64,000 nucleotides of DNA from Microbulbifer sp. YPW16 (GTDB lineage: Bacteria; Pseudomonadota; Gammaproteobacteria; Pseudomonadales; Cellvibrionaceae): the NCBI RefSeq assembly GCF_021290385.1, contig NZ_CP089928.1, forward strand, positions 2,988,501 to 3,052,500, given 5' to 3'. Positions 46,437 through 56,547 of the stretch are shown piece after piece. Each line of letters opens with the position of its first letter. Within the stretch, counting starts at the first letter, position 1. Both the position numbers and the translations under genes were made by a program. The notes below the pieces were generated by a model that worked only from the letters and a program-made list of their open reading frames with translations, did no database searches and was not told where the DNA came from.

Positions 46437-47465
46437 TCAGCGGGCGGGTCCGCTGTTGCCCTCCGCCAGTTCCGGCTCCTGCTGCAGGTCGCCGTATTGC
46501 CCGGCCCGCAAGCGCGGTCCGTACTGGCTCACCACCCGGGCGGCGGCGCGACAGGCCAGTTTGCCCGCCTCGGCAAAGCCCATACCGCGGTTCAGGCCAT
46601 AGATAAACGCCCCGGCAAAGGTATCGCCGGCGCCATTGGTGTCGATCGCGTGCACTTTGGGGGCCGCCACCTGGTGCTGGCGCTCGCCGTCCCACACCAG
46701 TGCGCCATCGCCGCCCAGGGTGATGGCAAAGCTGCGACAGTGCCGGGCCAGTGCCGCCGCGGCCGCCTCGACTGAATTCGTGCCGGTATATCCCAGCGCC
46801 TCATCCCGGTTGCAGAACAGCAGGTCGACACCGTTGCCGATCATTTCCCCCAACCCGTCGCGGAACAGCTGGACCATCGCGGGGTCCGAAAGGCTCAGGG
46901 CGGTTTTTACGCCGGCCGTCTCGGCCTCCTCGCGCAGGGTAATGGCCGCCTGGCGACCGGTGTCGGAGGAAACCAGGTAGCCCTCTATGTAGGCCCAGCG
47001 GGAGGCCCGCAGGGCTTCCCGGTCCAGCTCGGCCACAGACAGCTCACCGCTGATCCCGAGGAAAGTATTCATGCTGCGCTCGGCGTCCGGTGTCACCAGC
47101 ACCAGGCACTTGCCGGTAATGCCAGCGTCGGCCTGCTCCAGTGCCGCAGGGTAAGAGACGCCGGCCCGGGACAGGTCGGCCCGGTAGAAGTCGCCATTGT
47201 CATCACCGGCTACCTTGCAGGAGTAGAAAGTGCGCAACCCCAGGTAACTGGCGGTGATGATGGTGTTGGCCCCGGAACCCCCGCAAGCGCGCTTGGCCGT
47301 CACCAGGTGGTCCTGCAGGTCGCTGACCAGCTGGGCCTGGCGCGATTCATCCACCAGGGTCATGACGCCCTTGTCGACACCCAGTGACTGGAGGTCGCCG
47401 TCGGTAACCTCGATTTCGGTGTCCAGGAGGGCGGCGCCAATGCCGTAGAGATCGTACTGGTGCAT
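46437..47465 (-). CDS. PfkB-family carbohydrate/adenosine kinase
   Basis: The 342-residue sugar kinase starts MHQYDLYGIGAALLDTEIEV, has the glycine motif ACGGSGANTIITASYLGL and the PfkB signature DTNGAGDTFAGAFIYGL with the catalytic Asp. Substrate cannot be set from sequence; adenosine or ribose-type sugars are usual for this branch. The ATG at 47465 has AAGGA ahead. It converges on the PAS-GGDEF-EAL gene with a 20-bp gap. Confidence 0.85.
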   Translation of the reverse strand: MHQYDLYGIGAALLDTEIEVTDGDLQSLGVDKGVMTLVDESRQAQLVSDLQDHLVTAKRACGGSGANTIITASYLGLRTFYSCKVAGDDNGDFYRADLSRAGVSYPAALEQADAGITGKCLVLVTPDAERSMNTFLGISGELSVAELDREALRASRWAYIEGYLVSSDTGRQAAITLREEAETAGVKTALSLSDPAMVQLFRDGLGEMIGNGVDLLFCNRDEALGYTGTNSVEAAAAALARHCRSFAITLGGDGALVWDGERQHQVAAPKVHAIDTNGAGDTFAGAFIYGLNRGMGFAEAGKLACRAAARVVSQYGPRLRAGQYGDLQQEPELAEGNSGPAR

Positions 47466-47547
47466 AGGGGTCCTTGTTCGGGGATGGATTGGGGCTGGTT
47501 CAGGGGGCATTATGGCCGCCGGCAGGTCAAGTGCAAGTCGGCCGGGT

Positions 47548-47575
47548 TTGACATGTCCGTTGCAGGGCTTATAAA
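47548..47575 (+). promoter_or_regulatory. Strong sigma-70-type promoter upstream of mrcB
   Basis: TTGACA (47548-47553, perfect), 16-bp spacer, TATAAA (47570-47575, 5 of 6). Start expected near 47582, leaving a leader of about 100 nt before the mrcB ATG. Confidence 0.7.
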
Positions 47576-47684
47576 TGCCCGGCCCGGGGCGTGTGCTGCG
47601 GTCCGGGGAAGCATGAGGTAATTTGGGAACGGCGCGGACGTCCCCCTATCTATAGTTTACGTATTGGGTTGGTACTGCATCGCT

Positions 47685-50339
47685 ATGGCTGCAACTAAGC
47701 GCAAACGCGCGAAATCTTCAAAACAGGCAAGACTGCACCGCTGGCTGGTGCGGCTGGGACTGCTGGCGCTGGTGGGCGCCCTGGCCCTGGCGGGCTATAT
47801 GGTCTACCTGGATATGCAGCTGCGTGAACGGCTGGACAGCCGCCAGTACCAGTTGCCGGCCCGGGTATTCGCCCGCCCGCTGGTCCTGCGGGAGGGGATG
47901 CCCCTGCGTCCGGATGAACTGATGGCTGAGTTCGATGCCCTCAGCTACCGGGAGAAGAAACCGCTGACCGAGCCGGGCCAGTGGCACCGCGAGGGCATGG
48001 AGTTCCGTATCTGGCGGCGGGATTTCGCCCATGCAGACGGCCGAGAGCCTGCCGCCCAGGTAACCTTCCGCCTGCGGAACGACGAGCTCAGTAACCTGCG
48101 CGACGAAAATGGCCAGAAAATCGGTAAATTCCGCCTGGATGCGGCGCCCATTGGCACCCTCCTGGGTGGGGGGGACGACCGCAACCCGGTGCGCTTCGCC
48201 GATATTCCACCATTGCTGGCCAACACCCTGATCGCCGTGGAAGACCAGGATTTCCTGCACCACTTCGGTGTTTCACCCCGGGGCATCGCACGCGCCATGA
48301 TTGCCAATATCAAGGCCGGCAGTGTGGTGCAGGGTGGATCCACGATTACCCAGCAGCTGGTCAAGAACATCTTCTTCGACCACAAGCCGAGCCTGCAGCG
48401 CAAGATCAATGAAGCGTTGATGGCCATCCTGATGGAGCTCCACTACGACAAGCCCTATATCCTGCAGGAGTACATCAACGAGGTGTGGCTTGGCCAGCAG
48501 GGCAGCCGCGCCATTTATGGCTTCGGGCTGGCGGCCGAATTCTATTTCCAGAAACCGCTGGATACCCTCGAGCCGCACGAGATGGCCCTGCTGGTGGGGC
48601 TGGCCAAGGGGGCGTCCTACTACAATCCCTGGCGCCATCCGGAGCGGGCGCTCGAGCGCCGCAACACTGTCCTCGATGTAATGATGGAGCAGGGCCTGAT
48701 CTCCGAGGAGGCCCACAAGGACTATCGATCCCGCCCGCTGGATGTGGCCAGCGCCGGTGCCGCGGCGCAGAATCCCTACCCGGCGTTTACCGAACGGTTA
48801 CTGGAGGAATTGCGCCCCTACTACTCCTATGAGGAGCTGCGTACTGCCGGGCTGCGGGTTTATACCTCGCTGTCGCCCTGGATCCAGAAGCTGGCCGAGG
48901 ACGCGGTCAGTGCCCGCGCCGAGCAGATCGAGAAGGACCGCGGTATCCAGGAGGACTCCCTGCAGGCGGCCACGGTATTGCTGGATAACAACAGCGGTAA
49001 TGTACTGGCGATGGTGGGCGATCGCCGCCCCCACTACCCGGGTTTCAACCGGGCCCTGGAGGCGCGTCGCCAGGTGGGGTCGCTGATCAAGCCGGCGGTG
49101 TACCTGACGGCGCTGGAGCGGCCGCACCAGTACAACCTGGCCACACCGATCGAGGACGCCCCCATCCGCGTGGAGGGTGACAACGGCGATGTCTGGATGC
49201 CGGCGAACTTCGGCAACAAAAGCCATGGCCCGACGCCCCTGTACCTGGCCCTGGCCAAGTCGTACAACCAGGCGACTGCCCGGCTGGGGCTGGACCTGGG
49301 ACTGGAGAACGTGCGCCAGACCATCCGCCGGCTGGGGGTGCAGGCGGACCTGCCACGGGTTCCCGCCCTGCTGTTGGGGGCCGTGGAAATGACCCCGTTC
49401 GAGGTGGCAGGCATGTACCAGACCATCGCCAATGGCGGCGAGCATGTGGAGCCGCGCACCCTGCTGGCGGTGGCGAACGCGGACGGCGAGCAGGTACAGC
49501 GCTTCCGCCGGCGCAGCAACCGCGGCGTGGACGAGGTGCCGGCCTACCTGCTGCGCTATGCCATGGAGCAGACGATGAAAGAGGGTACCGGTAAAAGCGC
49601 CATGCGGCGCCTGCCGGGCAGTGTGGCGTTTGCCGGCAAGACCGGCACCACCAACGACTACCGCGACAGCTGGTTTGCCGGCTTCTCCCCGGACGTGACC
49701 GCTGTGGTCTGGCTGGGCCGCGACGACAACGAGCGCACCAGCCTGACCGGTGCCACCGGCGCGCTGACGATCTGGACCGAGGTCATGCGCAAGCTGCCAC
49801 ACCGCCACGGCCGGGTGGAGCCGCCGCGGGGCGTGGAATTCAAACCGGTGAACGCGCGCGGCCAGTATATGAATCCGGAGTACTGCCGGGGCGGCATGGA
49901 AATGCCGTTCTCCTACGAGACCCGCCTCGAGCCGGCACCGGAATGTCGCGGGCGCGATCGTTTCCGCTGGTTCCGCGACTTCTTCGGTGATGACCGGGAC
50001 GACAATCGCCGCGACGATGCCGCCCCGCGGGAGGATATGACCCCGGGCTGGGGGGTGGACCCGGATGAAGACGATCGCCAGCGTGAGCGCGAGCGCCAGT
50101 TGCAGGAGCAGCTGCGCATGGATGATGAACCCCTGCAGTTGCCGCGCGGTGAGGAAGAACGGTTGCGGCGTCAGGAGGACCTCTGGCAGCAGGAGGAGCG
50201 CCGTGCCGAAGAGGAGCGCCAGCAGCTCCAGCGGCGCCTGGAAGAGGAAGAGCGTCGCCGGGAAGAGCTGCAGCGCCGTGGCGACGTGCCGGTGGAAGAG
50301 GCAGAGCCCTGGCCCGGCGATGAGGACCAGTGGCCCTGA
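47685..50339 (+). CDS. mrcB: Penicillin-binding protein 1B (bifunctional transglycosylase/transpeptidase)
   Basis: The protein has a basic cytoplasmic tail (ATKRKRAKSSKQ), one membrane segment (~30-48), a UB2H-like region, the GT51 domain (AVEDQDFLHHFGVSPRGIAR, GGSTITQQLVKNIFF) and a transpeptidase with SxxK in GSLIKPAVYL, SxN SYN and KTGTTNDYRDSWFAGFS. It polymerises and cross-links peptidoglycan at the inner membrane. ATG 47685 is chosen over TTG 47664. The last ~125 residues form a highly charged, Arg/Glu/Gln-rich tail beyond the usual end, likely a coiled coil. Confidence 0.95.
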   Translation: MAATKRKRAKSSKQARLHRWLVRLGLLALVGALALAGYMVYLDMQLRERLDSRQYQLPARVFARPLVLREGMPLRPDELMAEFDALSYREKKPLTEPGQWHREGMEFRIWRRDFAHADGREPAAQVTFRLRNDELSNLRDENGQKIGKFRLDAAPIGTLLGGGDDRNPVRFADIPPLLANTLIAVEDQDFLHHFGVSPRGIARAMIANIKAGSVVQGGSTITQQLVKNIFFDHKPSLQRKINEALMAILMELHYDKPYILQEYINEVWLGQQGSRAIYGFGLAAEFYFQKPLDTLEPHEMALLVGLAKGASYYNPWRHPERALERRNTVLDVMMEQGLISEEAHKDYRSRPLDVASAGAAAQNPYPAFTERLLEELRPYYSYEELRTAGLRVYTSLSPWIQKLAEDAVSARAEQIEKDRGIQEDSLQAATVLLDNNSGNVLAMVGDRRPHYPGFNRALEARRQVGSLIKPAVYLTALERPHQYNLATPIEDAPIRVEGDNGDVWMPANFGNKSHGPTPLYLALAKSYNQATARLGLDLGLENVRQTIRRLGVQADLPRVPALLLGAVEMTPFEVAGMYQTIANGGEHVEPRTLLAVANADGEQVQRFRRRSNRGVDEVPAYLLRYAMEQTMKEGTGKSAMRRLPGSVAFAGKTGTTNDYRDSWFAGFSPDVTAVVWLGRDDNERTSLTGATGALTIWTEVMRKLPHRHGRVEPPRGVEFKPVNARGQYMNPEYCRGGMEMPFSYETRLEPAPECRGRDRFRWFRDFFGDDRDDNRRDDAAPREDMTPGWGVDPDEDDRQRERERQLQEQLRMDDEPLQLPRGEEERLRRQEDLWQQEERRAEEERQQLQRRLEEEERRREELQRRGDVPVEEAEPWPGDEDQWP

Positions 50340-50360
50340 CGGCACCCCGTTAAAGGGGGC

Positions 50361-50714
50361 TCAGATATCGTGGGCTTCGGCCCACTCCTTTAATTGATCC
50401 AGCACCGACAGTGATGAGCGACCGAATTCGGTGATCGTATAGGCCACCGCAATGGGACGTGTGCTCAGCACCTCGCGACTGACCAGTCCCTGTTGCTCCA
50501 TTTCTTTCAGTCGCTGGTCCACCATTTTCTTGCTGGCGCCTCCCAGCTGGCGCGCCAGTTCATTGAAGCGCACCGGGCCATCCTGCAGGTGCCACAGAAT
50601 CGAGCCTTTCCATTTGCCGCCGATGATGCGCATGCCCCTCTCAATCGGGCAGGGCTCCAGGCAGGTATCACTGTTTCCGGCATTTGCCGGAGATCTTTGC
50701 TTGGTTTCACTCAT
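50361..50714 (-). CDS. HxlR-family transcriptional regulator
   Basis: The 117-residue winged-helix protein has the HxlR core CPIERGMRIIGGKWKGSILW, FNELARQLGGASKKMVDQRL and PIAVAYTITEFGRSSLSVLD. Two Cys (18 and 22) precede the DNA-binding domain; HxlR proteins such as YodB and HypR sense electrophiles or disulfide stress through Cys here. It is divergent from the MdaB-like gene, with operator-like repeats between, so control of that operon is likely. Confidence 0.9.
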   Translation of the reverse strand: MSETKQRSPANAGNSDTCLEPCPIERGMRIIGGKWKGSILWHLQDGPVRFNELARQLGGASKKMVDQRLKEMEQQGLVSREVLSTRPIAVAYTITEFGRSSLSVLDQLKEWAEAHDI

Positions 50715-50806
50715 TGGTCACATTTCCTCTCGGGCCTGGCCGCTGGACTCCCGCTAGCTGGCGACTGCTTGTGCGTGCTTGCGCGGTTGAGCTCTGATGT
50801 CCGCAA

Positions 50807-50850
50807 GGTTACAAAAAGTATACTGGTTGACAGTAGTAACCTAAGGTAAC
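50807..50850. promoter_or_regulatory. Operator-like repeats in the hxlR/mdaB intergenic region
   Basis: GGTTAC (50807-50812) and GTAACC (50836-50841) form an inverted repeat, and GTAACCTAAGGTAAC (50836-50850) is a near-perfect palindrome. A TTGACA (-35 like, 50827-50832) lies between the repeats, pointing to repression of the plus-strand operon. Confidence 0.5.
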
Positions 50851-50895
50851 AGTATTCCGCGGACTTATCCATCCACAGTATTTGCGGAGCCGCGA

Positions 50896-51513
50896 GTGAA
50901 TCTCTTTATCATCAATACCCACCAGTACTACCCGTTCTCTGAAGGCAAGCTGAGTGCTGCCATGGTTGCGATCGCCAGGGAAGAGGCAGAGGCCGCCGGC
51001 CATGCGGTCAAGGTCACCACCATGCAGGATGCCTATGACGTGGAGGCGGAGCTGGAAAAGCATGAGTGGGCGGACGTTATCCTGTTGCAGGTCCCGGTCA
51101 ACTGGATGGGGGTGCCCTGGTCATTCAAGAAATACATGGATGAGGTTTATACCGCGGGTATGTCCGGGCGACTTTGCGACGGCGATGGCCGTCACCGGGA
51201 CCAGCCGGAAAGGCAGTATGGCACTGGCGGTGTGCTGGGCGACAAGCGCTATATGCTCTCACTGACGTTCAACGCACCGGCGGAGGCATTCGGTGACGGC
51301 AACCAATTCCTGTTCAAGGGGCGGGATGTCGACGACCTGTTCATGCCCACCCACATGAATTTTCGCTTTTTCAACATGTCCCCGCTGGAGACATTTGTCT
51401 GCTATGACGTGATGAAAAACCCGGAGACAGAAAGCGACAAGCTGCGCTTTCGTGAGCACCTGCGCAAACAGCTCAACCTGGGGAGCGCCACCCGGGAGAG
51501 CGGTGCAGCCTGA
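50896..51513 (+). CDS. MdaB-like NAD(P)H:quinone oxidoreductase
   Basis: The 205-residue flavodoxin-fold protein opens [20 protein letters not shown] and has [20 protein letters not shown] and [18 protein letters not shown], as in MdaB/YrkL quinone reductases. It performs two-electron reduction of quinones, preventing radical cycling. It is divergent to the HxlR gene and 40 bp before the peroxiredoxin-like gene. GTG start at 50896. Confidence 0.9.
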   Translation: MNLFIINTHQYYPFSEGKLSAAMVAIAREEAEAAGHAVKVTTMQDAYDVEAELEKHEWADVILLQVPVNWMGVPWSFKKYMDEVYTAGMSGRLCDGDGRHRDQPERQYGTGGVLGDKRYMLSLTFNAPAEAFGDGNQFLFKGRDVDDLFMPTHMNFRFFNMSPLETFVCYDVMKNPETESDKLRFREHLRKQLNLGSATRESGAA

Positions 51514-51553
51514 CTGATTGAACGGAATTGAATAGCAAGTCGAGGAATTCCCC

Positions 51554-52090
51554 ATGAGCCGACAAAGCAGGCCGGCAGCCGGAGAGCCCTTCCCGGAAGT
51601 GCTGGTAACCACGCTGGATGGCAAGGCCGTCCAGTTAGGCCATGCATGTGAGGAGGCCGACTGGACCATGGTGGTTGTCTACCGCGGGCAGCACTGCCCG
51701 CTATGCACCCGCTACCTGAACCAGTTGGAGAATTACTGGGACAGGCTCTGTGCCAACAAGGTTGGGCTGATGGCGGTGTCAGCGGACTCACGCGAGCAGC
51801 TGCAAGCGCATATGGAAAAGCTGGAAGTTTCTTTCCCTGTAGCTTACGGGCTTACGGTTGAGCAGATGCAAGCGCTCGGCGTCTATATTTCAGTACCCCG
51901 TTCTGCCGCGGAAACGGACCATAACTTTGCCGAACCGGGTATTTTTGTGGTTAATCAGGACGGTAACCTGCACGTGGTGGATATTTCCAATAATCCATTC
52001 GCACGGCCGGATATAGAACAATTGGTTTCCGGGCTCGAGTGGATCAGGGACCCGAAGAATGATTACCCGGTCCGGGGGACCTTCCGTTAA
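51554..52090 (+). CDS. AhpC/TSA-family peroxiredoxin-like protein
   Basis: The 178-residue thioredoxin-fold protein has a CxxC in VVYRGQHCPLCTRYLNQLE, where peroxiredoxins carry the peroxidatic Cys, then MAVSADSREQLQAH and EPGIFVVNQDGNLHVVDISN. It probably reduces peroxides or disulfides. It forms a small redox operon with the MdaB-like gene under the HxlR regulator. AGGAA precedes the ATG. Confidence 0.87.
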   Translation: MSRQSRPAAGEPFPEVLVTTLDGKAVQLGHACEEADWTMVVVYRGQHCPLCTRYLNQLENYWDRLCANKVGLMAVSADSREQLQAHMEKLEVSFPVAYGLTVEQMQALGVYISVPRSAAETDHNFAEPGIFVVNQDGNLHVVDISNNPFARPDIEQLVSGLEWIRDPKNDYPVRGTFR

Positions 52091-52103
52091 ATGATCCCGT
52101 CCT

Positions 52104-52129
52104 CCCAGCCGCCAGTCCCGGCGGCTGGG
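52104..52129. terminator. Hairpin between the redox operon and hemB
   Basis: 10-bp perfect stem CCCAGCCGCC / GGCGGCTGGG with a 6-nt loop, between convergent genes. No U-tract on either strand. Confidence 0.5.
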
Positions 52130-52183
52130 ATCAGGGTCGGAATGCATTGCAGCTGCCCTGGTGGCCAACTGGCCGCAACGGGG

Positions 52184-53713
<1,530 letters not shown>

Positions 53714-53742
53714 CGGGGGATTCCGCCAGGCCGGGGCTGTTG

Positions 53743-55032
53743 TCAGCTACCGGCGATGGATGCCAGCACACGGCGGGCGGCCGCCACTGTCTGCTCGATG
53801 TCTTCCTCGCTGTGGGCGGCGGACATGAAGCCGGCCTCGTAGGACGCCGGGGCAAGGTAAACTCCCTCGTCCAGCATGCCATGGAAGAACCGGTTGAATT
53901 GCTCGTTGTTGCACGCCATGACCTGTTGGTAATTGGTTACCTGTGGCTCCTCGGTAAAGAAGAAACCGAACATACTGCCGGCACGGTTGGCGGTCATGGG
54001 AATGCCCACCTCTTTCGCAGCCTCAAGCACGCCGTTGACCAGCTTCTCGGTCCGGTCGTTGAGTTGCTGGTAGAGCCCGGGCGCCTGCACCAGGCGCAGG
54101 GTCTCCAGGCCCGCCACCATGCCTACCGGGTTGCCGGACAGTGTGCCGGCCTGGTAGATCGGCCCCAGCGGCGCGATCTTCTCCATGATCTCCCGCTTGC
54201 CGCCGAACGCGCCCACCGGCATGCCGCCGCCGATCACCTTGCCCAGGGTGGTGATATCCGCCTCGATGCCAAAGTGGCCCTGGGCGCCGGTGAGGCTCAC
54301 CCGGAAGCCGGTCATCACCTCGTCCAGGATCAGCAGTGCGCCGTGCTGGTCACAAACCTCCCGCAGCGTCTCGAGGAAGCCCGGAACCGGGGGGACGCAG
54401 TTCATGTTGCCGGCCACCGGCTCGACGATGATGCAGGCAATCTCGTCGCCAATCTCGGCAAAGCACTGCCTGACCGACTCCGGGTCGTTATAGTTCAGGG
54501 TGATGGTGTGGTCGGCCAGTGACGCCGGCACACCGGGAGAGGAGGGCACGCCCATGGTCAGGGCGCCGGAACCGGCCTTCACCAGCAGGGAATCGGAATG
54601 GCCGTGGTAGCAGCCCTCGAATTTGACGATTTTGTCGCGGCCGGTATAGCCGCGCGCCAGCCGGATGGCGCTCATGGTGGCTTCGGTACCGGAATTTACA
54701 AAACGCACCAGATCCATGTTGGGCCATAGCCGGCACAGTTCTTCGGCCAGTTCGGTTTCCAGCTCGGTGGGCGCCCCGAAACTGAGGCCGGACTGTGCCT
54801 GTTCCACCACCGCCTCGATCACCTCGGGCTGCGCGTGCCCCAGCACCATGGGGCCCCACGACTGCACGTAATCGATATAGCGCTTGCCGTCGGCGTCAAA
54901 CAGGTAGGCACCCTCGGCGCGCTCGATAAACAGCGGCGTGCCCCCGACCGCGCGGAAGGCGCGCACCGGCGAATTGACCCCGCCGGGAATGACTTTCTGG
55001 GCTTCGGCAAAAAGTTGCTCGGATTTACTCAT
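53743..55032 (-). CDS. hemL: Glutamate-1-semialdehyde 2,1-aminomutase
   Basis: The 429-residue PLP enzyme starts [20 protein letters not shown] and has [77 protein letters not shown] and the PLP Lys in [17 protein letters not shown]. It makes 5-aminolevulinate for heme. The frame is open upstream to 55167 but 55032 matches the family. Confidence 0.97.
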   Translation of the reverse strand: MSKSEQLFAEAQKVIPGGVNSPVRAFRAVGGTPLFIERAEGAYLFDADGKRYIDYVQSWGPMVLGHAQPEVIEAVVEQAQSGLSFGAPTELETELAEELCRLWPNMDLVRFVNSGTEATMSAIRLARGYTGRDKIVKFEGCYHGHSDSLLVKAGSGALTMGVPSSPGVPASLADHTITLNYNDPESVRQCFAEIGDEIACIIVEPVAGNMNCVPPVPGFLETLREVCDQHGALLILDEVMTGFRVSLTGAQGHFGIEADITTLGKVIGGGMPVGAFGGKREIMEKIAPLGPIYQAGTLSGNPVGMVAGLETLRLVQAPGLYQQLNDRTEKLVNGVLEAAKEVGIPMTANRAGSMFGFFFTEEPQVTNYQQVMACNNEQFNRFFHGMLDEGVYLAPASYEAGFMSAAHSEEDIEQTVAAARRVLASIAGS

Positions 55033-55185
55033 AGCGATCTGCGGCCTTGCTGATTGGCTGGAAATTTGGCGGGTATTATCCGGATGGCCGACGGCGGGAG
55101 CAAATGCGCGGCGCACTGGCGACAGCCACTGCACAGGGCTTGCCATGGGGAGCATGCCGGCGGGCAAAAGCTTTATGTGGTTGCT

Positions 55186-55974
55186 TCAGCGCTTGGTCCA
55201 GAACAGGCGGTTCGGGACCGGCCGGCCCATCCCCAGCCGGCGGCTGTCGGCGATCGCGCTCCAGGTGAACTGCTGGCTGCGACTCACTGCCTCGATCACT
55301 GTGAGGCCGTGCGCAATATGGCAGGCGATGGCGGTGGCGAGGGTACCGCAGGTGCCGTAAGCGGCGGGCGGGAGGCGCCGCCAGAGGAACTGTCGCATCA
55401 GGCCGCGTTCGTCGTAAAGCCGGTTTTCCAGCTGCTGGTCGGCGGCCGGGACCCCGGTGAGCAGCAGGTAGCGGCAGCCGCTTTCCAGTAGCTCCTGTGC
55501 CTGGGCATCGAGTACGTCAGCCTCCAGGGCCATGGCACGGGCCTCGCGGCGGTTGGGGCAGACCATGGTGGCAAACGGTAACAGCAGGGAGGTCATCGCT
55601 TCCCACAGCGGGGGAGCCAGCAGGCTCTCCTTGTCGGCCAGGGTGGCGTCCGGGTCGATCACGATGGGAATGTGGGGGTAGTCGGCAAGCACGCTGTGGA
55701 GTGCGCGTACGTTTTCCACTGAGCCGAGGTAACCGACCTTGATCGCGGCCACCGGCAGGTCTTCCAGCACCGCCCGGGCCTGCTCCACCAGCAGCGTGTC
55801 CTCCACCGGCGCCACGCCCTGGAGTTCGCCGGTGTCACAGACACTGATAGCGGACACCACGGAAGTGCAGTGGCATCCCAGGCTCACCGCGGTCTCGGTG
55901 TCCGCGGTGATGCCGGCACTGCCACTGGGGTCGTGGTGGGTGACGGTAAGAATGATGGGTTGGCGTGTATCCAT
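55186..55974 (-). CDS. thiD: ThiD-like hydroxymethylpyrimidine kinase, divergent
   Basis: The 262-residue ribokinase-fold protein has THHDPSGSAGITADTETAVS (family: GTDPSGGAGIQAD), VIDPDATLADKESLL and PNRREARAM. The end motif reads YGTCGTLATAIACHIAHG where ThiD proteins have HGTGCTLS, so the Gly and Cys are swapped. In Pseudomonas thiD lies next to hemL with thiE between; thiE is missing here. Function in thiamine pyrimidine salvage is likely but activity may differ. Confidence 0.8.
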   Translation of the reverse strand: MDTRQPIILTVTHHDPSGSAGITADTETAVSLGCHCTSVVSAISVCDTGELQGVAPVEDTLLVEQARAVLEDLPVAAIKVGYLGSVENVRALHSVLADYPHIPIVIDPDATLADKESLLAPPLWEAMTSLLLPFATMVCPNRREARAMALEADVLDAQAQELLESGCRYLLLTGVPAADQQLENRLYDERGLMRQFLWRRLPPAAYGTCGTLATAIACHIAHGLTVIEAVSRSQQFTWSAIADSRRLGMGRPVPNRLFWTKR

Positions 55975-56066
55975 TTCCTGTCGGGGCGATATCCGGGGTA
56001 TTGGGCGCGACCAGAGATGCCCTAATTCTAGTTGTTATATGGCGGTGGGCCGGAATGATCCGGTGC

Positions 56067-56489
56067 CTAAAACGGCCGCACCACCGCAAGAATCACGATC
56101 GCCACCAGTGCCAGCACTGGTACTTCGTTGAAAATGCGGAAATAACGCCCGGATTTGGTGACGGTACCGGCGGCGAACTGCTTCACATAGGCGCCGCACA
56201 TATGGTGATAGCCGATCAGCAATACCACCAGCAGCAGCTTGGCGTGCAGCCAGCCGGCGCTCTTGTAGTAGTCGAGGTTGAAGGTGATCAGCCAGCCGCC
56301 CAGCAGGATGGTGGCAAGCATCGACGGCAGTCCGATGCCGCGGTACAGGCGCCGCTCCATGATGCAGAAACGGTCGCGGCTGGTGGCGTCGGTGGCATCC
56401 CGGTGGTAGACGAACAGCCGCGGCAGGTAGAACAGTACGGCGAACCAGCAGACCATGGCCACAATATGGAAGGCTTTGACCCAGAGCAT
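56067..56489 (-). CDS. hemJ: Protoporphyrinogen IX oxidase HemJ
   Basis: The 140-residue four-helix membrane protein has MLWVKAFHIVAMVCWFAVLF, YLPRLFVYHRDA, MERRLYRGIGLPSM and WLHAKLLLVVLLIGYHHMCG, with the conserved His residues of HemJ. It carries out the penultimate heme step in genomes without HemG/HemY. ATG 56489 has AAGGA 7 nt ahead. It lies downstream of the ClC gene on the same strand. Confidence 0.93.
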   Translation of the reverse strand: MLWVKAFHIVAMVCWFAVLFYLPRLFVYHRDATDATSRDRFCIMERRLYRGIGLPSMLATILLGGWLITFNLDYYKSAGWLHAKLLLVVLLIGYHHMCGAYVKQFAAGTVTKSGRYFRIFNEVPVLALVAIVILAVVRPF

Positions 56490-56547
56490 TGCGTATTCCT
56501 TGTTGTTTTCGTCCTCGCGACCATGCCGGCCCGCGGGGCAGCAGGGG

